Origin: Pagrus major
Lineage: Eukaryota > Chordata > Actinopteri > Spariformes > Sparidae
Length of the DNA stretch: 64,000 nucleotides
Assembly (NCBI RefSeq): GCF_040436345.1
Contig: NC_133230.1
Span: forward strand, 5,663,297 to 5,727,296
Direction of reading: 5' to 3'
Shown piece by piece: positions 25,601 to 38,084 of the stretch; the first letter of the stretch is position 1, and the number at the start of each line of letters is the position of its first letter. A program made the translations under genes and the position numbers. The notes beneath the pieces are model-generated. The model was given only the letters and a program-made list of their open reading frames with translations. It made no database searches and had not been told where the DNA came from.

Positions 25601-28600
25601 CTGACAGGAAGTAGAGTTTTCCTGCAGACGGTCTGTTCCTCTTGCGGTAATCGATCCCAGAATCCAGGCGAAGAGTGTGGCAATATTTCTGCATGTGAGA
25701 CACAAACGATTACAAGACATTTTAATATAGTTGTCTCTTAATATACTAGCATAAAATACAGTGAGCATAATGAATGAATGAAAACATCTTCTTTCTTACC
25801 TGCAACACAGCGATAAACGGCACAAAGTTGACTCTCTGCAGCCCGTTTTTATACAAGTCTGAGGGGAAGAGAGAGCCATAAGTTGAATCACTCTTGCTTC
25901 AATGTCCTCTGCTGATTTAATAACCTTTCTTTGACTCTCTGAACATTTATGGACACATCCATATGGACAGTAAATTGAATACAGGATTACACCTGTTTTT
26001 CATAGAAAAGGTTGAGGATAATATTTTAATAAATGGCTGTAACTTGCTTAAGAAAGGTCAGATGTTGACAAAAATTCATACAGAAGTCTTAAACATCCAA
26101 GTATGTCTTTAAAAAAAACACTAAACTTCCTGAGGTTCTGTCTGAGTTCACAGTAAAAACAAAAACACACCAAATTCTGACTGCCGTTATGATTTAAATT
26201 CTGTAAAATTCATTCCTTCTCAGTCAAAGAAAATGTAAATTTGGGATTTTAAATGAGCCAGACTGAAACTTTATGTTCTCTTGAATCAAATGATGGCGCT
26301 TGATGCTCGCTGCTAGAATAGAGTAGGAAAAACAAAAAAAGTACAGGAGAGTCAGCTGCCCCCAAAAACTGTCCTAGGTCTATGAACACTGAAAATATGC
26401 ATCATCATCATCGTTGAGACTTTATAGAAACACACTGTATATGACTTTAATTCATAAAGGATAAACTGAATACCATCAACGCTGACATCCTGAGAACATC
26501 CAAAACATTCTGTGTGGTACCACTGAAAAGTACCTCTTCAGTAAATTCTATACTTTGACACCAGGTGATACAGGATGTAGATTAATGAAATAAAATGTTG
26601 TGACAAAGTCAAACAACAGCGAGATTCAGAAGGCATTGAGGCAGACAAAAATATTTAGGGTATGTTTTAACACTTGTTACGTACCTTCAGGGGGACGATT
26701 AGAAGTGGCCACAACGACGACACCCTTCATGAACAGATTCTCAAAAAGCTGCTTGAGGATCATGGCATCAGCGATATCAGTGACCTGAAATGTGTGTTAC
26801 AAATAAATAAAAAAGAACAACACTATCTAGGATAAATGATAAGATCCCACCACAGGTACCGTCATCGAAAGATCTTTACCTGAAACTCATCAAAGCACAG
26901 AAGACAAGCCTCCTCACTGATCTCTTCAGCAACAGGAGCGATGGGGTCGTAGGATTTGGCCATTTTGCCTGCTTTCCTCTTTGGCATACTCTGTTTCAAC
27001 CGATGAATCCCTGAAGAAGAAAAAAGAGCATAAATTTAGTCTTCGTGGCTCTGCAGGATAAGAGCAAAATATTAAACATGAATACTAGAAACTGCTGAGC
27101 TAACCCTAACATCACCTGTGAAGCACAAACCTCCACATATGATAAATGTAAGGTCTCTAAATTTAGTTTGGGGTAAAACTGTTTGCAAAATTTAAAGTCA
27201 GACTGAATAAATATTGCTAAATATTGATATATGTCCCTATATAGTTTTTTTTAATCTTAGAAAAGAATAATATTGAAGACTTGGGACTGAAAGACTGTAG
27301 ATTTACTTGGCAGAGTTACAGTTGAGACTATGTAATGAAAGATAAGAGGTTTACCAGACACATCTGAACTGCTGTGTCAGCAGCAAGCATATACAGCAAC
27401 ATGTCAGCAGTGCTTTAAATGTAACAAAATGAAATGTGGTGACTAAAACAGGAAGTATAAGCTCAGTTAAACAACCACAGCACTGCGTTGTTCTATGTTA
27501 AATATAGTTTGTTCTGAAGTTTTGGTTTCACAACAGAACTGACATGTGAGCATTGTGTTCCAATAAAATGAAATATAAGTTCCCCCTTACTGAAACATAT
27601 TTAGATCCTTTCAGAATAAAATACTGACATGTATAGGAGAGTATGGAGACTTGGTTTTCTTCTTTATAATGTAGGTCACATGTGAAATGAAATGGAAAAT
27701 ACACTGAGCTGTTGACACCCAAATATTAACAAGGATGCACGGTGTCGTGGAAGCCAAATCACCCTGCATGGAGCTGCTGTTTCAGTGGGTTGTCTGTAAC
27801 CACTGACAGGTGATTTCATGAGAAATTAATGATTAATAAATGAATGAGTGAATATAAGCTAGCTAAGAGACAGTGTTGCACTTTGGTGGAAAGAATTCTG
27901 CCTACAAGGAAAATGTTCTGTTGTAATGTACTGTTCAAATTGATTAGATGAGGGCCTGGGTTGATATTTTCTCCCCTGATAAGACGAAAAACAGCTAACA
28001 AAAATACAAAACAGGTGTCTAAATCTGGAAACACTGACAACATATAACCTGGTGTAAAAACATCAGTTTTCTTCTAATGTAGGGACATGTATCTTGGTTG
28101 CTTTTCTTCCCACCGCATCAAACAACCTTTGCAGCTTTGAGCACAACTTCCACTTTTAAGACGCAGGACATCTCATCCATCATCCATCATGTTTGACTTA
28201 TTCATTCATGCATCCGTGTCCTTACTCAGAGGTCAATTATTTGCCCCCTTGTGGCTGTAAGGAACAAAAAAAGGAAGTGAATCAGAACTCACTTTTGTGC
28301 ACGTCCAACATAAAGCCGTGGAAATGAACCCTCTTCTTCTTTTCAGTCTCAACATATGTGTAGAACATGTCCATCACCATAGTTTTTCCTGTGCCTGGAA
28401 CGATAAAAAGCATGAGAAAAGAGTACATCTAAAACATTAAATGTGTATTAGAAACTCTGAGGCCAATCTCTCTTACCAACATCACCGTAGATGTAGTAAC
28501 CTTTCGGAGGCTTCGGTTTGGTGAAAAACTGAAAGACAGATGGGCAGAAAAAAATGTTCCAAAATAAATAACTTGTCAATCAGACTGACAACCAATGTAC

Positions 28601-29521
28601 ACATTAAGGTTTTTATTTAGGTTCAGATTTCTGTTCTGGACATTTGAATTAGTGCATATTAAATTAGATAGCTCCGTTTAGCTCCGGTTTGTTTATATGT
28701 CTTTAAAGCCTGATTTATTTCTATATTTCTATCAGTTACCATATTCACCTGTAGTGTTTCCCCTTAAGTGAAAGGCTGTAAACATCATCAGTGATGGGGT
28801 GTTTCTCTCTACCTTGGCCAAGATGGATGTCGGCGTGTTGCTGTATCCTCTCAGTGTCTTGTGGAGTTGGTCCAGGGTCTGCAGCACCGCTCTCTGGTGC
28901 TCGTCCTCCCGCAGTGACCCGTCTCTGATCAGCCCGGTGTAGTGATCCAGAGGGCCGCTGAACCCGGCGGCGCTCACACCGCTCTCCTCCGCCGCCTGCT
29001 GGGCTTTCACCGAGTAACCTTTGGTATGATGACAACAAAGACAGAAACGTCACGTTAACTCTTTTATATACATTTAGAGATTCATTTAAAGGAGTTCACT
29101 GATGTGTGAAGTTAAGGTGATGTTGTTGCTGTGGCCAGAGACCAAAGGTTAGCTAAGTGACAGCTAGTTTGACAGCTGTCAGAGCTGGACACAACCAGCG
29201 AATATAAAAAGGTAAGTTTCTCCACAGGCTTTCATATTTGTCGTGATACTAGATTAACTTTAAGAGAGAGTAAGCTAAAGCAAAAACTGATTCAAAGTAA
29301 GGTTAGAGCTAGCTACATCGACTTTTCAGTAACGTTATAAAAACGCCTTTTAACACTTTCGCCATCAACACGACTCACCAAAAACTCGTCTCACCTCGTC
29401 TGCAGAGCTCTGTCAAAGATTTTAGCAGCCATTTAGAGGAATATTGCTCTGTTAAAAGACACCGAAAGCCCAGAGAAGCTGAGGGTGACATCTTTACCGA
29501 CAGCGGTATGCACGCCGCCAT
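22625..29521 (-). CDS. afg1l: AFG1-like mitochondrial AAA+ ATPase (LACE1)
   Basis: Thirteen exons: 29395-29521, 28813-29018, 28477-28528, 28293-28394, 26880-27010, 26685-26784, 25800-25858, 25606-25688, 25438-25508, 25225-25325, 23915-24055, 23706-23816, 22625-22762. Phases are continuous and give 473 aa (human 481). The N-terminus [20 protein letters not shown] is basic and Ser/Thr-rich, as expected of a mitochondrial presequence. Walker A is GDVGTGKT (126-133), Walker B LLCFDEF (199-205), sensor-1 region [11 protein letters not shown] (about 229-239). Later landmarks are [17 protein letters not shown] and ILMDDLGL. The start lies in a TISU motif; a lower-grade in-frame ATG sits six codons upstream. 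The AFG1 family acts in mitochondria on inner-membrane respiratory-chain quality control. A downstream neighbour of foxo3 on the same strand, as in human. Confidence 0.95.
22855..23411. repeat. Two adjoining teleost repeat fragments in the last afg1l intron
   Basis: From 22855 the text GGGCTGCAACTATTATTTC with TATAAAATGTCAAAAAATG follows a common fish repeat. From about 23253, CTTCAGTTGTTTAGGAGAAC and CTCCAGAAATGTTTGGTG belong to another family, also seen at 55673-56000 and 62532-62668 in this window. The second ends GGTGAACTTATCCTTTAA. Confidence 0.6.
24740..25195. repeat. Possible interspersed element in an afg1l intron
   Basis: This segment is more GC-rich than the flanking intron (for example ACCCCGGGAGGAGGAGG near 25030) and ends GTATTGCACTTTTAACAAGG. 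The composition change and layout suggest an inserted element, but no terminal repeats were found. Confidence 0.3.
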
Positions 29522-29525
29522 CTTG
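29514..29525 (-). promoter_or_regulatory. afg1l: TISU / YY1 element at the afg1l start codon
   Basis: On the minus strand CAAGATGGCGGC fits the translation-initiator-of-short-5'UTR consensus SAASATGGCGGC exactly and contains the YY1 core AAGATGGCGGC. It fixes the ATG choice and implies a short 5' UTR, a layout known for many mitochondrial-function genes. Confidence 0.75.
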
Positions 29526-31385
29526 GTTTCAAATGTCATCAACATAACTTTATTGACAAATACAAAACATACAGAAGCGCGTCCCGGTGTCGGCCAGCAG
29601 GGGGCGAAGTTTCGTTCAGTTTCACGATTCTGGGTTTTATTCTAATGTTTATTCTAAGGATTATCATAATATCACACATATACTGTGTTATCATAATGTT
29701 ATAATAAGGAATGGGATAATTAAAGTGTGTTGTTATTGTGCTGATAGATTCAAAGCAAGACAATAAACAACAAACCATTCAAAGTGCTTTATGTAGGACA
29801 TAAAAGGTATTAAATGATAACAGTGATATCTTAACATTATTTACATGGAGGCTTCAAATATGCCAGGTTTTCTGCCTCTTCCTGCACTGGATGTTATCCT
29901 TGTTATTTTGTGTGTTTTTTAATAAAATAACTAAAATATAAGGTAACATAGATTATAAAACACAAGATAAAATTGAATAAAACAGGAGAATAAATTACAG
30001 TTCAGAACAGGATGCGAATGAAAAGTCCAGATTTTTATTTAATAAAAGTCAAAGGCAAACAGAAAAGAAATAAACCTGAGATTTATTGAACACAGTGGCA
30101 TCCAGAGAGGCCGTGTATTTATTTCAACCTTTTTATTTTATTATTCTTTTACCTTATGTACTTTATTGTATTTTATCTCAAGTAGAGCTTATTAAATTCG
30201 TTGATGTGCAAAAAAAATGCACATTTTTGAAATATGACAACTATTCTCTGGTTCTAGGATCCTAAACGGACGGATTTGCTGCTTGATTCAATTGTATATG
30301 ATTGCAAACTGAACTGTTTTTAGACTATTGGTTGAAAAAAACAACACAATCAAAGACCTTTTTTTTTTTTTTTTTTACATTTTATTACTCTAAACAATCA
30401 ATTGAAAAACAATATTAGATGGTTAAATCAATAAAACGAATACAGTTGCAGTCTTAATCCCAACCTTGCACAATACACACACTACACCTGATTTGGCATG
30501 ATGTAGATTTATGACTGTACCCACTGGTGTCTCTGTATCAAGAACAAAAATGAATGCCCCATGCTGTTACTTTAGGCTAAATTTAGAACATATACGCCCA
30601 AGTTATGAAATACTGCAATGGAAACACTACAATGACATGTTGTGTTTCATGTGGCAGAAATAAAGGATGGCAGAGACACTGCACGTATGCAAATCACTGA
30701 AATGAAAATACAAAAACGAATGAACCTTCCCATGCACAAACACAGGGATAACGAAAATTGCATTAAAAAGGCAGTGATGAAATTAAATGACATACAAGAT
30801 AGTGCATTTGTGATATGTACACACTTTGTCTATATTAGTATGTTATTAGACTGTTCTTTGTATTGATTGTGGCTATCTTTAAATTAAAAATCAATAAAAA
30901 CGTCAAATCCAAATCCAAATATATTCAGTTTAATATCATATATGACAAAAGGAAGCATCAGCTCCTCATATTTTAGAAGATTTAACCTGGATATGTTTGG
31001 TATTTTTGCTCAAAAAATTATTAAAATGATCATTAAATTATAAAAATCGTTGCTGATTATTTTTCTATCGATCGTCTCATTAATTGACCGCCTCTAAATA
31101 TACCATTTCTTAATTATAGATCAAAATCTATACAGCATTTACACCGTTTACACAGCTGGAATGCTGCTGCAGAAACCGAGAAAAATAACGTTCATACTTT
31201 GAGACTTCCTGATGAATATTCTCATCATAATGAACAGCAGAAACTCTGTCCTCGCTATAATTATACCTCCACAGCTCTGAGCAGACCAAACATGGCAGAC
31301 GACCGAAAGGGTGTTACAGGGCTTACGGGCTTGTTGCCATGACAACAGAGGAGCCATCCACCCCCCCTCTCAGTCTCTCTTTAAT

Positions 31386-31419
<34 letters not shown>

Positions 31420-31470
31420 TCACTCTCTCTCTGTCTGTCTGCCTCTGTTGTACACACATACACACACACA
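29526..31470. other. Divergent spacer between afg1l and scml4
   Basis: A/T-rich, with poly-T at about 30359-30377 and a fish-repeat fragment at 31018-31095 (TGATTATTTTTCTATCGATCG). No gene. The afg1l transcription start should lie near its left end; scml4's first exon is near the right end. Confidence 0.55.
31387..31417. repeat. (CA)n microsatellite upstream of scml4
   Basis: About 15 CA units, followed by a CT/TG-rich stretch and a shorter CA run near 31451-31471. It sits just upstream of the proposed scml4 non-coding first exon. Confidence 0.95.
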
Positions 31471-31479
31471 TATACAGTA

Positions 31480-31592
31480 TTACAGTGGAATCCGCCTTGC
31501 TTTGAGATCCTCGCTCTGCTACAGGAAGCAGGAAAAAAATATAGGAAACACAGCCAGGAGCGTAGGGGGACACTCCACATCTGTTTTGGATG
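31480..31592 (+). other. scml4: Proposed non-coding first exon of scml4
   Basis: The only strong donor upstream of the coding acceptor is TGGATG|GTGAGTGCC at 31592. It would splice to TTTGTCTCCAG|CTCCAAATGAG at 32464, six bases before the start codon. The left border is a guess. Confidence 0.4.
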
Positions 31593-31911
31593 GTGAGTGC
31601 CTGCTGACCGGTTATTGTTTGTTTACATGCTGCATCCTTTGACAAATCTGCTTATAAATGGGATCCACGATGGCGGTTTAAATCGCTGTTTTGTTGCCGT
31701 TAGCTCTGCTGCAGGATGGGAGAAGTGCCACATGGTTTATTTTCCTCTAGCTGCTGTTTTTTTATCATTTCTTTTAAAGATTAGGGTGGAAGCTGTCACC
31801 GTAATGGTAATTCATAGCTGGGTAGCCATGGTGAAGTCAATTTCCCCCCCCCCCCTCCCTCTGCCACTGCTGAATGCATTAGTCTAATGAGATGTCTGCA
31901 GCCTGTGTGCC

Positions 31912-31960
31912 GAGCAGCAGCAGCAGCGGCAGCAGCGGCAGCAGCAGCAGTAGCAGTAGT
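31912..31960. repeat. CAG/CGG/TAG trinucleotide array in scml4 5' intron
   Basis: CAG units interrupted by CGG and later TAG, about 16 triplets, between the proposed scml4 leader exon and the first coding exon. Confidence 0.85.
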
Positions 31961-32469
31961 GTGTTAACCAAAAGGGGACGAGGAAAAAGCCACACACAGC
32001 GAGAGCAAGATGGCTTTCCCTGCATTGTTAGGGATTTAGCTTCGTAGTCACCTTTAGGCTCCTGGGATTTAAGACAAAAGGGGCTCGGCTCTTGGGCTTT
32101 CACAATAGAAGACAGCAGGTAATAGACACCCTCCTCCTCCTCCTCTCTCTCCCTCTCTCAGGTTTATTGGTGTGTTATCAGTGCAGGATGGAGGTGCTGT
32201 TTCCCCCACAGCTCATGCATGGCTGCCTTTTGTGTTGTTTGATTATTATGGTGCTCTCCTCTCACCGCATAGCTCAGCTGTGAATTCTGCAGCCTCTCTG
32301 TGTTTGGATGTTGCTGCCTCTGCCAAGCCATTCTGCTTCCTCTAAATTGATGCTGCTCCTAAATGTGTAGCTGCTGACGAGGAGGATTCATGTGCAGGCG
32401 AAAAGTGCAAGTTGCCTTGCATCTCTGTAGCCTGAGCTCAACGGTTGTTTCCTTTGTCTCCAGCTCCAA

Positions 32470-34506
32470 ATGAGTGTACCTGCAGCGACGGCACAGAAAT
32501 CAGACGGCAACAACAACAGTGAGATGCAATCAGCTGCAGTGGCTCCCTCCTCCTTCATCCCCAGCCAGTCGGGGAAGATACCGGGCAGGAAGAGAGGGAG
32601 ACCCCCGCTCCGCAATGTCGCCAAGATGGATTTTCCTAACCGTTACCCCGAGTCGCTCCCTCCGCTCAAAGTGCCGAAGAAGAGGGGGAGAAAGCCGGGC
32701 TTCAAGGTCAGCCTCTAGAGGGGGGGGACGAGGGGATGTTGTCTGGGAGTGCAGTGTGTTTAAAAATGCATGTGTACACAGAAAGGCACAGACACACAGG
32801 CTCCATGCCCTTCAGATTTTGTGGGACCCCAGTGTAACAGAGAGAGACTTAACATCTGCGATCTGCTGTAGTTGAACATCATGAAAGGGGATGTCATTAT
32901 TGTAAATATGTCACACAAAGTAGCAGAAAAACTACAGATTTGGGATCCTGATTATTCCACCATTCCCCTCCCGACACGATTTAGTAAATAAACGATCTGC
33001 CTGAATGTAAAAACTTCTTCTTCTGCAGCTCAAACCGAGGATGGTGATGACACCGTTGGCTATCTCTCCACCCAGCAGCACCCCTGAGCCCGACATGAGC
33101 TCCATTCCTCAGGATGCCGCCACCATCCCCCACTCTGCCACGCCCCAGGTGCTCACAGGTAGGACACAAAACACTCTAAACCCAGCGTAAGAAGCATCAA
33201 TGGCCCCTTTTTTACAGACACTTTCTCTCCATCTGTGTTTTCAGTCTGTATCTACATCAACAAGCAGGCCAACACGGGCCCCAACCTGGACAGGAAGAAG
33301 ATCCAGCAGCTCCCTGATCACTTCGGACCCGACCGGCCCTCCGTGGTGCTCCAGCAGGCCGTCCAAGGCTGCATCGACAGCGCCTTCCAGCAGAAAACAG
33401 TGTTCACCCTCCTCACACAAGGCTACGGGGGAGAAAAAATATCAGGTGTTGTACAAAGACCTCCCTCAGGTGTTGCTTTCTATTTGTTCAGTAGCTTTAT
33501 TTTGTAACCACTTCACCTGAGATGGTGCTGAGTAGAAATCACTTATTCAAGCTTAAAAATTGCATCTAAACGGTGGTGTTGTCCCCTGTTCTGCTCCTCC
33601 AGCCACGTTTGATGGGAAGCAGCACCTTCTCAGCCTCCCCGTGGTGAACAGCATCGACTATGTGCTTCGTTTTCTGAAGAAGCTGTGCCGCAGCTTGCAC
33701 TGTGAAAACCTCTTCAGTGATCAGCCCATCACCCAGCACAGTGGTGGCTCCTACCAATCAGATGGTACTTGTCTAATAGAAGCTGCTATGCTAATATCAA
33801 CCGATTCTTTGAACTAATTTTGACTCTAATCTTGTCTTTAGCTGAGACGTCTATGGCCGAGGACTACCATTTAGACCAGTCGGACGGCAAACGCTACTCT
33901 GTGGATCCCGGCGATTCTGCTTTCAGCTCCATAAGCTCGTCCTACTCGCCAAAGTCCTCCTACGGGTTTCGTTCGTCGCAGCAGTTCTCCAACGGCTCGG
34001 CCTCCATGAGCATGTGCCGGCAGTCGGCCACAAGCCCGAACACGTTCCCAGAGAGCAACAGGACAGGTGGGAAGTCACAGAAAGACAAAACCAAGACTGC
34101 TTCTGTGTTTGATTCTCTGAAAGTAAAGCTCTATTTTAAAATTGTGTTCTTCCAGGAGGTTATAACGCATCTTCAGAGTCCCAGGAGTCCAAGGCTCCAC
34201 CCAATAAGGATCCATCCACCTGGTCTGTTGAAGATGTTGTCTGGTTCATCAGGGATGCAGATCCCCAGGCTCTCGGGCCCCACGCAGACGTCTTTAGGAA
34301 ACACGTAAGTTCACTTTCTATTGTCTTGGCCAGCTATTTCTTGGCGATTTGCCACCAACGTCTTCTTCTGCCTCCCTCAGGAGATCGATGGAAACGCGTT
34401 GTTGCTCCTAAAGAGCGACATGATCATGAAGTACCTCGGACTCAAGCTGGGGCCGGCCTTGAAGCTTTGCTACCACATCGACAAACTAAAGCAGACTAAG
34501 TTCTGA
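32470..34506 (+). CDS. scml4: Scm-like protein 4 (SLED and SAM domains)
   Basis: Seven coding exons, 32470-32706, 33029-33158, 33245-33445, 33603-33764, 33842-34066, 34156-34304, 34381-34506, with unbroken phase, give 409 aa. The N-terminus has two AT-hook-like basic motifs, GRKRGRPP and [14 protein letters not shown] domain spans about 123-232 ([19 protein letters not shown] to [15 protein letters not shown]). A Ser-rich linker follows, then a C-terminal SAM domain at about 337-409, starting [16 protein letters not shown] and ending [10 protein letters not shown]. There are no MBT repeats, which distinguishes SCML4 from SCMH1, SCML2 and L3MBTL. SLED domains bind DNA and SAM domains polymerise, so a chromatin-repressor role in the nucleus is inferred. 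Human SCML4 is also on 6q21 near FOXO3 and AFG1L. Confidence 0.94.
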
Positions 34507-36600
34507 ATGTCTTCTACCTTAAATTTCCCCCCTTGAATCCAAGAGTACATTTGAAACGTCTAGGTCTCTGAGCCAATGGGAAGAAGGTAGGGTCGACAGG
34601 CATGTGGTGCATCACTTCCTTCAAGATCCCCAGAATTAAGATGTCACAAACTTATTAAAGCATATAAGAAAGTACTTCACGATTAATTTAAATCCTTTAT
34701 AGAAATCTAAGAGACACACAAGGGATCAAATGTTCAGTTACTGGGCAGATAAGCTTTACCTTCAGTCTTTTAGGATCCGAGTTAACTCTTGTAGGGTTAA
34801 AGGAGAATGCTGGTATTTTTAAACCCAGGTTCTATATTTTAATGTGTAAATGAGTCATACTCACCAAAATGTTTGGGACTGGTGCAGTAGATCACCTCAG
34901 CTGGCAGCCACGACACAGCAGCAATGTAATCCTTTGGGGCAACTACGACAGTCAAAGTAACGTTCACTGAAAGTGATGTATTACCACCTTTTAAGCAAAA
35001 AATATGATGTTATAACATTATCATTCATTTGGAGTCATGTTAATGGCCACCTGGTGAATTTAAGTCCAATATTCTTATGTATTGGACTCTACATTTTGGT
35101 CATTTAATGGCATATTAATTTATTTGTTTACTAATTTATTTATTTATGTATTTATTTCTGGTTTTGGTGGCTTTAGTCCTCCATATATACCAACCCCCCA
35201 AGGGAAATATCTGTCTCTTTAGCTTCTGAACGCTGCACTAAGCTAGTTGCTAACTGTGTCTGTCTGCTATTCTGGTGCTGAGCAGATTGTGTACAGTTGG
35301 CTATCAGAGCAGTGAGAATGAACCAAAACAGTAACTCTGAAATCTGAATGTTCAAATCCGGTTTAATAAATGAGACTGAAGGAAGTGAAGCACCTCATAG
35401 CTGGACTTTCTGTCCCGATGGCTCACAAGTCGACGGTTTGACGCTCGTCACATTTTGCTGAAGATTTCCATGATGTCATGTAGTGATAGTCACAAATTCA
35501 CCCCTCTTCTTCTTCTCTCTCTTCTCTTACTTACTTCTTCTATTTTTGGCACAGATTTTGAACTAAAAACCCTCAGATTGTGGACTGCATCCGTCATACA
35601 CTCGTTAACATAATTAGAAAAGAAGGCCAGTGTAAGAATAAAGTCTCACAAACCTTCATGAGCGGCACATCTGTGTGCCGCGTGCAGATTTCATGACATG
35701 TATACTATATATTCATCATCTGACGAGAAATGTACACCAGAAAACACTTTATACCTTAAGAAACTCTCACTTTGTCAAATCTTACTATAAAGGATCTTGT
35801 TTACTCGCTGAAAACAAACATATCTATAACTGTACTTCAGAATGGTGCATTGAATACTACATTGCTTTTTTGATTGAGAGATTTACTGTAGAAAATCATT
35901 TTGATACTATTTTTTCACATTACTGTGTAACAAAAAAAAAGTAATGTTCCCATTGGATTTGTCATTCTTTTTTATTATAATTTATTATTAAAAAAACAAG
36001 TATAACCTAAACAAAACATACATAGAAAGACAGTAGCCCTCTTGTTAGTATATATAAAGAAAAATGAGAGCATTGTGGACGTGATATATTTATGTTTCGA
36101 TATGCAAGATTGTTCAATGCCAATTATCTCCATAGGCTCTTCATGTATACTCATACAGACGTTTTTTTAAATTCATATGTTTCTATGTTTTTATCAAAGC
36201 ATCGGTGTTGATACAAAAGCTTTCAAAACACACTAAACTCGTAAATGTTACACTGAGAAAACCTAAACGGCCATGTAAATGGGTATATAATATAGTATTG
36301 CTTTTGTATACCACTTTTGGTGTACAGTATGCATCCTTTTTTAATCAATTAACCTTTGTAAGTGAATGCTGCTGTAAAGATATTACATGTAAGCCATGCC
36401 TAGTGAGATCAAGCTGAGGTGTTTTATTTTGAAAATCACTATGAATAAGAGTTTTAGAGAAAGCTGAGCGGATCAGTACTCTATGCTGGTGCTAAAAGTT
36501 ATCTATGTATTTAACTGTTTGCCTTTGTGTTCGTGAGATGTAAAGGAAATCTTATGTGTATACTGTACTGTATGTGAGTATTAAATTAAGAAATCAAGTA
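34507..36600 (+). other. scml4: Probable scml4 3' UTR
   Basis: Non-coding A/T-rich sequence after the scml4 stop. Candidate polyadenylation signals are AATAAA at 35637-35642 and ATTAAA at 36580-36585; the true end is not decided. It includes the repeat beginning at 34797. Confidence 0.4.
34797..35060. repeat. MITE-like fragment in the scml4 downstream region
   Basis: Opens TTAAAGGAGAATGCTGGTAT then TTTTTAAACCCAGG, close to the terminal repeats of the element at 45053-45585. Only one end is clear, so it may be truncated or from a related family. Confidence 0.45.
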
Positions 36601-37307
36601 ATCAGAGATGTACGTGTGAGTCAGACTTTTTATTTCCCAATTTTGGCGTCTATTCTGGATGCAGCTGTGAAAGTTATCGCTTGTTTTTCATACTTAAATT
36701 TAAGCGGATCCAGATTTGGATGTGGGTCCACACGTCTGAGACTTACTTTAGCTGGGGGCCTCATCTGTGCTTCAAAACGAATGATTTAACAAAGGTGACC
36801 CATATCGACGGCTCCCAAACTGGTTTCCTCCAAGGGGATCGTATCAGGGATCTCGTGGGGTCTCCATAAATCAGGAACAGATTCACTTCTTTACTGTTTA
36901 ACTTACTGTAAAATTTCACAGATTTCACTCCAATAACCCCGCATATATCATAAACTCTGGGAAAACTGACACCTCACAGCAAACTTTTGTAGGTGTGTGA
37001 ACAAATGTGGATCTATTTAGAGGTCCTTGGCATGAAAATATTTATCGGATCCCTCCCTTATATCATCACCAGGATTGAGTCATGGTGAAATATGTTTTAA
37101 TTTTAGTCATGTCTGGATCAATATGCTTAGGAGCAACGGTGCAGAAATGAGCAGGTGGGTCTTTAATGACTCCCTTGTTTTTCTCCATCTGTCTGCATTA
37201 GATAAATGTTTCCTAGAATGTTGCCTCACCCCAGATTTGCTGTGTATCATTAATTAGTTTGGTAATATGCAACATATAGCTAACCACGATATCAGCTGTA
37301 ACAATAA
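36601..37307. other. Intergenic sequence downstream of scml4
   Basis: No gene, no repeat ends and no notable motif seen. Confidence 0.5.
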
Positions 37308-37512
37308 AGGCATTAAAGGAGTCATTTAATATTTTTGGACACACGCTTATCTGCTTTCTTGCTGAGTGAGAGGAGAAGATTAATACCACCCTCACACCTG
37401 TGCACCGAATATGAAGCTAGAGCCAGCAGCCAGTTAACTTAGCTTAGCATAAAGACTGGAAACAGCTAGCCTGGCCCTGTCTCTTCAGAGCCAGTATGAA
37501 CAGGAGGAACAG
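37308..37512. repeat. Teleost interspersed repeat fragment
   Basis: Contains AGCTTAGCATAAAGACTGGA, AACAGCTAGCCTGGC and CCCTGTCTC, wording of an abundant fish repeat. A related fragment is at 51838-51905 (AGCATAAAGACTGGAGACAG). Confidence 0.6.
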
Positions 37513-38084
37513 CTGCAGCGACCATTTCTCCTTCACTCTACAAATGGACATTATTATATATTGTTAGAAGGAAGTCTAAAATGGTGTTCGCCTGCCATAA
37601 TACACAATTTCAATATGTGTTATATATTCAAACGTGACCAGAAATGAATGAAGGACTCAGCATTTTCCCACAAGAATGTTACGTCCTTACAGTGTGAAGA
37701 AAGAGCACGGGATTAACTCTTGACCTTGAAGACACACATGAAAAAACGTCCTCTGGGGGAAACGGTTGAAAGCTCAGTGAATAGTCAGTAATTAGCATAA
37801 AGACTAAAGCTTGAAGCGTTTGTGCAGGGAGATGAAACTTGCAGATCATTGGAAACTTAGGACGGCTGAAGAAAGGAGCAGTAGAAAGCATCCTGACTGG
37901 AAACATCACAAACTGGCATGGTTGGATGACCTCAGTACCAAACGTATGCAAATAAAGATGAGTGTGTATATGTTTTTACGCCACACTACAGCGATGATGT
38001 GTGAGACTCATGAATTGTTGTCATGTGTGCACATGTGCCTGGTTACAGACTCGTATATCATTCATTATTTTATATTAAAATTGT

